DNA from: Halioglobus sp. | GTDB taxonomy: Bacteria > Pseudomonadota > Gammaproteobacteria > Pseudomonadales > Halieaceae | Reading direction: 5' to 3' | DNA: 32,220 bases | NCBI GenBank assembly: GCA_029287595.1 | Contig: JARFQU010000037.1 | Coordinates: forward strand, 1-32,220 | Shown here: piece after piece, positions 1 to 6,866 of the stretch | How the letters are laid out: every line of letters starts with the position of its first letter | Position numbering within the stretch: the stretch's first letter is position 1 | Position numbers and translations under genes: made by a program | Notes under the pieces: model-generated | Databases searched by the model: none | What the model saw: the letters and a program-made list of their open reading frames with translations, nothing else | Told to the model about the DNA's origin: nothing

Positions 1-605
1 CGTACCTCGGGGTTTTTATCCGGGGAGCCATAATGCGGCATACCCTTTTCACACAGGCGCGGTGAGGCGGATTCGAGCATGATTCCCATGGATGCACTGA
101 CTGTGCGCAGCACCGCGATCTCCTCTGCGTCCATACAGCCGGCGTTAATATGTGGCAGCAGCCCGGTTTCCTGCAACACCCTGGAAGCCACTTCACGCAC
201 ATATTCCAATGTGCTGGAAAAGCCCATTTCCGCAAGCGCGCGCCGCGCCGTCGCATAACGTAATTCAGGCTTTTCACCCAGGGTGAAGAGTGCTTCCTGG
301 CAGCCCATTTGAGCGCCCTGGCGACACAATTCCAATACCTGCTCCACACCCATATAGGGTTGTGGGATATGCCTGGGTGTCTGGGCGAAGGTGCAGTAGT
401 GGCAGACATCGCGACACAAATGGGTCAGCGGAATGAATACCTTGCGCGAATAGCTGATAAGGTTCCGGTGCGCGAGATCGCGCCACTGGCCCGCGATATC
501 TGCCAGCAACGCGGTATCGGGTATCTCGGCCAACAACAGAGCCTGCTGCGCGTCGGGAAGCTGTCCCCGCTGCAAATGCGCCAGCACATCCTGCAACTCA
601 CTCAT
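1..605 (-). CDS. fbiC: F420 precursor (FO) synthase, CofG half or FbiC fusion; 5' part only
   Basis: This is the N-terminal part (about 201 residues) of a radical SAM enzyme; the rest lies beyond the left edge. The cluster CRDVCHYC (Cys64, Cys68, Cys71) is the CX3CX2C motif that binds the radical SAM 4Fe-4S cluster. The following TFAQTPR and the later GEKPE resemble the CofG domain, which with CofH makes the deazaflavin FO from tyrosine and a pyrimidine precursor. Bacteria often fuse both halves as FbiC, but the visible part cannot distinguish FbiC from a stand-alone CofG. The ATG start at 603-605 overlaps the end of cofC by 8 nt, so the two are probably translationally coupled. It is the last visible gene of the F420 operon and supplies the chromophore to which the CofC/D/E products add the side chain. 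Confidence 0.88.
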   Translation of the reverse strand, partial: MSELQDVLAHLQRGQLPDAQQALLLAEIPDTALLADIAGQWRDLAHRNLISYSRKVFIPLTHLCRDVCHYCTFAQTPRHIPQPYMGVEQVLELCRQGAQMGCQEALFTLGEKPELRYATARRALAEMGFSSTLEYVREVASRVLQETGLLPHINAGCMDAEEIAVLRTVSASMGIMLESASPRLCEKGMPHYGSPDKNPEV

Positions 606-1329
606 GATTGCTTCGTTCCTTTTGCGTATCGGCGCCTTGCGCCTGCGGTGTTTTCATATTCAACGCCAGCGCGACACGGCTGCCCAGATCGCTGTGCACT
701 AACAACGCCCGGGTATGACGCCCCGCGCGATCCAGCTGTTGCATAAGCTCCCTCATATCCGCCGCTTCATCCAGGTCCAGGGCTATCCCGGGCCGCAGCA
801 TCACGCTGCTGTGCATGCCCAGCGCCCGTGCAGCGTCACCATGGCGCTGGCAGCTATGGGCGCCGAAATAAAATTGCTGCATGGAACCCTGTGGGAATGC
901 CAGCAGGTTACTACCGATATTATGTCGATCACAACCAATAACCAGACCACCCCGCTGCCGTTGCCGTGCCAGGACTGCGCTAATATCTGCAGGCGATAAC
1001 AAGGGCAGGTCTCCGTGTAAAACCAGCGTGGGCGCCGAGTGATCCTGCACCAGGCGACTCGCGGCGGCTGCCACAACCCGGTTCAGGCCACGACAACCCA
1101 GAGCGGTCTCGGGCAGGTAGTCAGCGCCATATTTTTGCGCCAGCATGCCCGCACCCGGGTCGTCAGACACCAGGGTGATACAGCTGATTTCGCCATGCTG
1201 CGCCAGTACCACTAGCACGTCCTCGACCATGGCTTGTGCCAGCGCGCGGCGCTCGGAGGGACTGAGTAACCCGGACAGGCGTGACTTCGCCTTGACCAGG
1301 TCTTTTAAGGGCAGCAATACCTGAGTCAA
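598..1329 (-). CDS. cofC: 2-phospho-L-lactate (or related) guanylyltransferase, CofC/FbiD
   Basis: The 243-residue product has the CofC/FbiD layout: an N-terminal PLKDLVKAKSRLS loop of the nucleotidyltransferase fold, then LVSDDPG, and VLHGDLPLL with the acidic metal site. The family activates a three-carbon phospho-acid (2-phospholactate, phosphoenolpyruvate or 3-phosphoglycerate, depending on lineage) with GTP to feed CofD. Which substrate is used here cannot be read by eye. The start is TTG at 1327-1329, directly after the cofD stop. A strong Shine-Dalgarno (AGGAGGAGG) about 5 nt upstream supports it, and there is no nearby ATG. The end overlaps the start of fbiC/cofG, as in a tightly coupled operon. 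Confidence 0.9.
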   Translation of the reverse strand: MTQVLLPLKDLVKAKSRLSGLLSPSERRALAQAMVEDVLVVLAQHGEISCITLVSDDPGAGMLAQKYGADYLPETALGCRGLNRVVAAAASRLVQDHSAPTLVLHGDLPLLSPADISAVLARQRQRGGLVIGCDRHNIGSNLLAFPQGSMQQFYFGAHSCQRHGDAARALGMHSSVMLRPGIALDLDEAADMRELMQQLDRAGRHTRALLVHSDLGSRVALALNMKTPQAQGADTQKERSNHE

Positions 1330-2298
1330 CTAGGCCTCCTCCTGCGCCAAATCGAGGGTAAAACGCGCCAGGCGCCGTTTATCCTCGTCACTGTTCATAA
1401 TGGTCCGGGTGACCGCCACATCGAGTCCCAGCGCGGTGATCTCGTCCGCCAGTATGGCGTCACTTTCGTCGATCACAAAATGATCTACCAGACCCGGATA
1501 ACGTTCGCAATAATGTCGCGCGACACCGGCAGCGGTCACGGGCACGCCCAGTTCAGCCATCATCTTTGCCGCGGGTCCCTTGATCGCCAGCCCGGCTACA
1601 ATCGGCGACACCAGGATTACCGGCGCCGGGTTGTCGCGCAAGCTCAACCACAAGCCAGGGACCTGTAAAATAGGATCCACACTCACGAAGGGATTGGAGG
1701 GACAGATAATTATCCGCGACGGTTGGTGCTCCTGCAGCAGGCGCGCCACATCGCGATTGGGGCGCGCGGCGGAGATGCCGTCGAAACTGAAACCTGTCAC
1801 CGCCGGACGGCACTGCTCGCGCACGAAATAATGCTGAAAAGGCAGGTCGCCATTTTCCGTATGCACGGTGGTGCGCACCGGGTCATCGCTCATGGGGTAG
1901 ACCCTCACCTGCACCCCGAGGCGGCGCGCGAGTTCCGCCGTGACCTGACTGATAGTGTCACCCCGACTCAATTGCTGCCGGCGCCACAAGTGCGTGGCCA
2001 TATCCCGGTCTCCCAGGCGGAACCAGGTATCCCCACCCAGTCTCTCCAGTGATGCCATGGTATTCCAGCTTTCGTCCGCCAGCCCCCAGCCCTGCTGCCG
2101 GTTGGACAGGCCGGACAAGGTATACAGTAAGGTATCTATATCAGGGCTGATATGCAGACCCAGATGTTCGAAATCATCACCGGTATTCACCAGCACATGC
2201 AAGGCTTCCGCAGGCAACTCACCCGCCAGGCCAAGCACCAGTTTGGCGCCACCCACGCCGCCCGATAGCGCCAGTAGTGCCTGCCCGGAAGCAGACAT
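1330..2298 (-). CDS. cofD: 2-phospho-L-lactate transferase, CofD/FbiA
   Basis: The 322-residue product matches CofD/FbiA in length and motifs. LSGGVGGAK at about residues 11-19 is the N-terminal nucleotide-binding loop of this family. VNTGDDFEHLGLHISPD and CPSNPFVSVDPIL are further signatures. The enzyme joins the CofC-activated phospho-acid moiety to FO to give F420-0 or its dehydro form in the cytoplasm. The ATG at 2296-2298 shares one base with the cofE stop (TGATG), so translation is coupled to cofE. No frameshift or missing motif was seen. Confidence 0.94.
   Translation of the reverse strand: MSASGQALLALSGGVGGAKLVLGLAGELPAEALHVLVNTGDDFEHLGLHISPDIDTLLYTLSGLSNRQQGWGLADESWNTMASLERLGGDTWFRLGDRDMATHLWRRQQLSRGDTISQVTAELARRLGVQVRVYPMSDDPVRTTVHTENGDLPFQHYFVREQCRPAVTGFSFDGISAARPNRDVARLLQEHQPSRIIICPSNPFVSVDPILQVPGLWLSLRDNPAPVILVSPIVAGLAIKGPAAKMMAELGVPVTAAGVARHYCERYPGLVDHFVIDESDAILADEITALGLDVAVTRTIMNSDEDKRRLARFTLDLAQEEA
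1335..1343 (-). promoter_or_regulatory. Strong ribosome binding site deciding the TTG start of cofC
   Basis: On the minus strand the end of cofD reads AGGAGGAGG, then five bases including the cofD stop, then TTG. This near-perfect Shine-Dalgarno at ideal spacing is the main reason to accept the rare TTG start of cofC rather than a downstream codon. Confidence 0.75.
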
Positions 2299-3065
2299 CA
2301 GCGAAACATATCCATGGACTTGTCACGAATCAATCGTCCGGATCCCTGTTGCGCAGGGGCGAGCGTGGCGCCGCGGGCCAACACCACGGGACAGCCCTCG
2401 GCAGCCTGCCCCATGACCAGTGACGCCGCAGCGGCCAGTTCGTCAGCGACAGCGGGCTCAGTGACTTCCAACACATTGCCAAACAGGTCTTTATCCCCGA
2501 TCTGGGTGAACAGCGGATCCAGCCCCGCCGTGCCGATGGCAATGCCGACCGTACCATTGCGCCAGGCGCGGCCCAGGCTGTCATTGATGATAATCTGCGG
2601 GGCGACCGCAAAGTGCTGCTCCAGCGCATCGCGCAATGACGCCGCGGATGCATCCGCATCCACTGGCAATAACAACACCCGGGGGTCATCGGTATCCCGG
2701 CTGATATTGGATTTGTCGATACCCGCGTTGGCCAGTACGTAGCCATTGCGGTGTTCGACAATGATGACTCCCGGCCTGACGCGCATCACCTGGGCACTCT
2801 CATCCAGAATCAGCTGCACCTGCCGGGGATCTTTGTCCGCGCGCGCAGCCAGCTCAGTGGCCTCTGCACCAGCCTCCACATCAGCCAGCCTCACGTAGCG
2901 ATTTTCCGCCTTGGACACGATTTTTTGCGCGATCACCAGCACGTCGCCGGGGCACAGGGTAAGATCATTGTCGCGCAGAGAGCGGGCGATCAGCGCGGCG
3001 AGGTCGTCACCGGGTTCCACCAGCGGAAACTCCGCCAGGGGAATGATTTCCAGGCGATGCGCCAT
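2298..3065 (-). CDS. cofE: Coenzyme F420-0:L-glutamate ligase, CofE (N-terminal FbiB type)
   Basis: The product is about 255 residues, the size of stand-alone CofE rather than the two-domain mycobacterial FbiB. Family motifs include an N-terminal LVEPGDDL, QKIVSKAENR, HRNGYVLANAGIDKSN and DSLGRAWRNGTVGIAIG. CofE adds gamma-linked glutamate to F420-0 using GTP and a divalent metal. I chose the ATG at 3063-3065 because it shares a base with the npdG stop (TAATG) and MAHRLEIIPL fits the family start. The frame stays open 42 bases further upstream, but that part lies inside npdG. The lack of an FbiB C-terminal domain means any dehydro-F420 reductase would have to be encoded elsewhere, if one is needed. 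Confidence 0.92.
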   Translation of the reverse strand: MAHRLEIIPLAEFPLVEPGDDLAALIARSLRDNDLTLCPGDVLVIAQKIVSKAENRYVRLADVEAGAEATELAARADKDPRQVQLILDESAQVMRVRPGVIIVEHRNGYVLANAGIDKSNISRDTDDPRVLLLPVDADASAASLRDALEQHFAVAPQIIINDSLGRAWRNGTVGIAIGTAGLDPLFTQIGDKDLFGNVLEVTEPAVADELAAAASLVMGQAAEGCPVVLARGATLAPAQQGSGRLIRDKSMDMFR

Positions 3066-3748
3066 TAGCCATTGTCCAACCCGCTGATGGTGATGCCCGC
3101 ATGACAACCGTACTGCTTGTTAATGGTAATCAGAACCGAGGTCAGCGCCTCGGCCGCCGCCGCATTATTGATCATGCCCGCATGAAATCCGCGCATGCCG
3201 GCCGCTTCGACCAGCTTGATGACCTGTTCCCTGGCAACTTTTTTATTGCCGCTGACCAGCACATCACAGTCCACGCCCCGGCCTTCCTGGAGGTGCGCAG
3301 CCGCTACATTCTGGAAAGCGGAAACCACATGAACCTCCTCTCCCAGCAGGTTCTGCGCGATCTGTCCTGCGCTGCCAGCTTCCGGCAGTTGCACTCGCGC
3401 CACTTTCGGCGGAACCAGGGGAACGGTTACATCGATCAATATCTTGCCCTGCAGGGCCGGCTTGACCACTTCCAGGGTGGCGCCCTGGTGACTGAAGGGG
3501 ACAGTCAGGGTAACGATATCCGCCGCCTGCGCTGCAGCCAGGTTTTCCATGGCCTGCACGGTGACTTCCGCCACGCCGCGTTCGGCCATGACTTCACGCA
3601 GGTCCTGTACTGCCGCCTCGGCCTTTTCCTGTGTGCGCGAACCGATAATTACCTGGTATCCCGCCTGTGTCCAGCGCCTGGCCAGGCCTGTACCCAAATC
3701 CCCGGTACCACCCAAAATGGCCAGCACGGGTAAGTTCTCTGTTGTCAT
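3065..3748 (-). CDS. npdG: F420-dependent NADP reductase (NADPH:F420 oxidoreductase)
   Basis: The product is 227 residues from the ATG at 3746-3748, starting MTTENLPVLAILGGTGDLG. The frame is open to 3847, but the Rossmann fold starts right after this Met, so the longer start is unlikely. The GGTGDLGTGLA loop (about residues 13-23) followed by IIGSRT, where the Arg suits the NADP 2'-phosphate, is typical of NADPH:F420 oxidoreductases. Later motifs include VTLTVPF and DVTVPLVPPK. The enzyme moves hydride between NADP(H) and F420 and so sets the pool of reduced F420. It is the first gene of the F420 operon and overlaps cofE by one base. Its presence suggests the operon makes working cofactor as well as encoding its redox link. 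Confidence 0.9.
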   Translation of the reverse strand: MTTENLPVLAILGGTGDLGTGLARRWTQAGYQVIIGSRTQEKAEAAVQDLREVMAERGVAEVTVQAMENLAAAQAADIVTLTVPFSHQGATLEVVKPALQGKILIDVTVPLVPPKVARVQLPEAGSAGQIAQNLLGEEVHVVSAFQNVAAAHLQEGRGVDCDVLVSGNKKVAREQVIKLVEAAGMRGFHAGMINNAAAAEALTSVLITINKQYGCHAGITISGLDNG

Positions 3749-3978
3749 AAATTTCTGTCCCGATAAAAATGTAGGCGCCAACCAGTTCAGTAATTGCAAC
3801 CGCAGGCATTTTGTCATGTGCATGTAAGGGCCGGCGCCCAACCGCAATATCCAGCCCTTGGGAATTCAGTTAGGATGAGCACCTCGCACGCATGTTAAGT
3901 AAATCGCCGGGCGATCACAAGCGCCATGACGCCCCGCGCCCCGGCAGTCAGGCGACCTGGCATAAGGAGTCAAACCAT

Positions 3979-4755
3979 ATGGACAACCCCCTGGATTTCA
4001 GCGGCAAAGTGGTGCTGGTCACCGGCGGCGGCAAAGGGATTGGCAGGGGCATCAGCGAATGCTTTCTGCGGGCCGGAGCCCAGGTACTTATCTGCGGCCG
4101 TTCCGCGCCGGACAGTCTGCCCCGTGCCGGGGAGGCAGAGGCCGTGTTTGCCCCATGTGATGTGCGCGAATTCGAGCAGGTGGAGGTCTGCGTGGCGTTT
4201 GCAGTAGAACGTTTCGGGCGCCTGGATGTGCTCGTCAACAACGCCGGGGGCTCGCCCCATGCGGATGCCGCTACAGCTTCACCACGTTTTTCCGAATCCA
4301 TCATCAAACTCAACCTGATTGCGCCCCTGAATTTCAGCCAGGTGGCAAACCGGGTGATGCAACAGCAGGAATCCGGCGGCAGCATCATTAATATCGCCAG
4401 TGTCAGCACCATCCGCCCCTCCCCTGGCACAGCCGCTTACGGCGCCGCCAAAGCGGGATTGGTTAACCTCGGCACGTCTTTGGCGGTGGAGTGGGCTCCC
4501 AGGGTGCGGGTTAACGCGATTGTTGTGGGACTAACCGAAACCGAACAGGCCCACCTGCACTACGGTGATGCAGCGGGCGTTGCCGCCGTAGGCGCGACTA
4601 TTCCCCTGGGGCGGATGGCGGTGCCGGGTGACGTCGGCAATGCCTGCCTGTTCCTGGCCTCGCCCCTCGCCTCCTATATCAGCGGCACCAGTTTCGCCGT
4701 CCACGGCGGGGGCGAAAAGCCGGCCTTCCTGGACGCCGCCAACGCCAGCCCATGA
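3979..4755 (+). CDS. Short-chain dehydrogenase/reductase (FabG-like SDR)
   Basis: The product is a 258-residue classical SDR. The cofactor loop TGGGKGIG (residues 15-22), NNAGG (87-91), Ser141 and the Y154-x3-K158 pair (YGAAK) form the full catalytic set. Arg41-Ser42 after the second strand suggests NADP(H) over NAD(H). I chose the ATG at 3979 because AAGGAG lies 9 nt upstream and the fold begins at once; the frame is open from 3892, but that N-terminus is not SDR-like. The gene is divergent from the F420 operon and overlaps the PQQ dehydrogenase by ATGA, so these two are probably co-expressed. The substrate is unknown; a sugar, polyol or hydroxy-acid oxidation is possible. Confidence 0.88.
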   Translation: MDNPLDFSGKVVLVTGGGKGIGRGISECFLRAGAQVLICGRSAPDSLPRAGEAEAVFAPCDVREFEQVEVCVAFAVERFGRLDVLVNNAGGSPHADAATASPRFSESIIKLNLIAPLNFSQVANRVMQQQESGGSIINIASVSTIRPSPGTAAYGAAKAGLVNLGTSLAVEWAPRVRVNAIVVGLTETEQAHLHYGDAAGVAAVGATIPLGRMAVPGDVGNACLFLASPLASYISGTSFAVHGGGEKPAFLDAANASP

Positions 4756-6737
4756 GCGCACGCAACCCCATATCGGCAGCGCTGCTGGCCTGCTTTTGGG
4801 TGCTATTGACCAGCGCCTGCAAAACCAGTCTCGCCACTGAAAGTGCCGCAGTCCGCGAGCAGGCGGTTAGCGAGTGGCTCGCCTATGGCGGTAAGGACGC
4901 GGCGCGCTATTCGCCGCTCAAGGACATTACCCGGGCCAACGTTGCACAACTTGAGGTGGCCTGGACCCACCGGTCAGGGGACTTCGCCGATGGCTATGGT
5001 GATTGGGCCTTTACCTCATTGCAGGTGACCCCGCTGGTAGCCGACCAATCCCTGTACTACTGCACGCCCTTCGGACGCGTATTCGCCCTGGATGCGCAAA
5101 CCGGTGAAGAGCGCTGGGTATTCGACCCCCAGGTACAGAACAAACGCAGCGGCATGTACCCCGCGGTATGTCGCGGCGTGTCCTTGTGGCGCGACCCCGA
5201 GGCGCAAACCGGGGCATGCAGGGAACGGATTGTCTACGGCACCCGCGACGCGCAGCTGATCGCGCTGGATGCCGCAACCGGCAAGCCGTGCAAAGATTTT
5301 GGCGACGCCGGCCGGGTGGCGTTAAAAGAAGATATCACCGGCGCGCAGCCCTGGGAGTACTACCCCACATCTCCGCCTTACATCATCGGTAATCTGGCCG
5401 TTGTCGGCGCCATGGTGCCTGACAACGAACGGCGGGATGTACCCAGCGGTGTCGTGCGGGCCTTTGACGTACGCTCGGGCGCACTGGTATGGGCCTGGGA
5501 ACCGGTCACGGCACAATACCGCGAGCGCCACGCCGATGAACTGGGCAATACCCGCTACCACCTGGGCTCCCCGAATGTCTGGGCGCCAATTTCCGGAGAC
5601 CCGGAGGCTGGCCTGGTCTACATACCCACCGGCAACCCGTCGCCGGACCTGTATGGTGGTGATCGCGATGGCATCGATTTCTACGGCTCCTCCGTGGTGG
5701 CACTGGATGCCGCCAGCGGTGAATTGCGTTGGCATTTCCAAACGGTGCATCACGACGTATGGGACTATGATGTGGCAGCCCAGCCCAGCCTCGCAGTATT
5801 GCCGGGCAAGGACGGGGGTCCGCCACGCGAAGCACTGATCCAGGGCACCAAGATGGGCCATATTTTCCTGTTGGACCGCATCACCGGCGAACCCCTTTAC
5901 CCGGTTGAAGAGCGCCCGGTGCCGCAACAGGGTGTACCCGGTGAACAACTCTCGGCGACACAACCCTTTCCCACCCACCCACCACCGCTGCACCTGCCTG
6001 CCCGGCTGACTGCCGCGGACATGGACGGCTTTGCCTACTTCGACCGCAAGGCCTGCGAGCGCGAACTGTCCAGGTATCGCTCTGATGGTATTTTCACACC
6101 ACCCACACTGGGCGGCAGTGTGCTCTACCCCGCCACCACAGGCGGTATCAATTGGGGGGGCGTCAGCATCGATCCGGAACAACGCACCCTGTTCGTCAAC
6201 CAAATGCATATGGCGTCTGTGGTGCAGCTGATCCCGCGGCAGCAGTACGACGCGTTGAACCCGGAGCCTGGCTATCCGCTGGAGCACTACCCGATGCACG
6301 GCAGTCCCTACGGCGTAAAGCGCTTCCCACTGCTCTCACCCCTGGGAGCTCCCTGTAATCCGAGGCCCTGGGGATCACTAACAGCCGTAGATCTGGACAG
6401 TGGCGCGGTGCTGTGGCGACGACCGCTGGGCACCAGCCGGGGCCAGGCACCCTGGCCACTCTGGCTGGAAACCGGCGCACCCAATACCGGCGGTCCGCTT
6501 ACGACCGCTGGCGGACTGGTTTTTATAGGGGCGACCACTGACAGCTATTTTCGCGCGTTCGATAGCAGCACCGGGGAGGAACTCTGGCGCACACAGTTGC
6601 CCTTCACCGGCAATGCTACCCCTATGAGTTACAGGGCAACGCAAGGCGGCAGGCAGTATGTGCTTATTGCCGCAGGGGGGCACGGCTGGTCCGAACCCGG
6701 AGACGCCATCATCGCCTTCAGCCTGCCCCAGAAATGA
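4752..6737 (+). CDS. PQQ-dependent dehydrogenase (membrane glucose/quinate dehydrogenase-like), probable lipoprotein
   Basis: The 661-residue product has the eight-bladed quinoprotein propeller of the glucose/quinate dehydrogenase group. Its signatures are YGGKDAARYSPL (about residues 36-47), PTGNPSPD, HHDVWDYDVAAQPSL and GTKMGHIFLLDR with Lys367 at the conserved catalytic lysine position. The N-terminus is a signal sequence ending LLTSAC, a fair lipobox, so it is probably a periplasmic lipoprotein; it lacks the multi-helix N-terminal anchor of E. coli Gcd. No C-terminal cytochrome c domain is present, so electrons must go to quinone or a separate carrier. No PQQ synthesis gene lies in the window. 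The start overlaps the SDR stop by four bases. The substrate cannot be assigned by eye. Confidence 0.88.
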   Translation: MSARNPISAALLACFWVLLTSACKTSLATESAAVREQAVSEWLAYGGKDAARYSPLKDITRANVAQLEVAWTHRSGDFADGYGDWAFTSLQVTPLVADQSLYYCTPFGRVFALDAQTGEERWVFDPQVQNKRSGMYPAVCRGVSLWRDPEAQTGACRERIVYGTRDAQLIALDAATGKPCKDFGDAGRVALKEDITGAQPWEYYPTSPPYIIGNLAVVGAMVPDNERRDVPSGVVRAFDVRSGALVWAWEPVTAQYRERHADELGNTRYHLGSPNVWAPISGDPEAGLVYIPTGNPSPDLYGGDRDGIDFYGSSVVALDAASGELRWHFQTVHHDVWDYDVAAQPSLAVLPGKDGGPPREALIQGTKMGHIFLLDRITGEPLYPVEERPVPQQGVPGEQLSATQPFPTHPPPLHLPARLTAADMDGFAYFDRKACERELSRYRSDGIFTPPTLGGSVLYPATTGGINWGGVSIDPEQRTLFVNQMHMASVVQLIPRQQYDALNPEPGYPLEHYPMHGSPYGVKRFPLLSPLGAPCNPRPWGSLTAVDLDSGAVLWRRPLGTSRGQAPWPLWLETGAPNTGGPLTTAGGLVFIGATTDSYFRAFDSSTGEELWRTQLPFTGNATPMSYRATQGGRQYVLIAAGGHGWSEPGDAIIAFSLPQK

Positions 6738-6771
6738 TTCAATAGCAGTCCCCAATAGGGCATCTCCCGGT

Positions 6772-6799
6772 TTGTGCGAGCTGTATATCAGGGTATACT
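6772..6799 (+). promoter_or_regulatory. Candidate sigma-70-like promoter for the DUF1631-EAL gene
   Basis: TATACT at 6794-6799 is a good -10 element. TTGTGC at 6772-6777, 16 nt upstream, is a weak -35. It lies in the 129-nt gap before the large c-di-GMP protein. The -10 is convincing; the -35 is not. Confidence 0.4.
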
Positions 6800-6821
6800 G
6801 GCCAGTGTGAAATGAGTGCCG

Positions 6822-6839
6822 GCGTAGATCAATTTACGC
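6822..6839 (+). promoter_or_regulatory. Short dyad, possible operator
   Basis: GCGTA and TACGC form an inverted repeat around GATCAATT, placed between the candidate -10 element and the start of the large GGDEF/EAL gene. The arms are only 5 bp, so it may be chance; the position just after a predicted transcription start suits a repressor site. Confidence 0.25.
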
Positions 6840-6866
6840 TACCCATAACCAGTATTCAGAGATGAG

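Noticed and set aside
5322-6299. Minus-strand frame of 325 codons
   Set aside because: It is antisense to the PQQ dehydrogenase, whose motifs continue unbroken through the region; high GC makes such antisense frames common.
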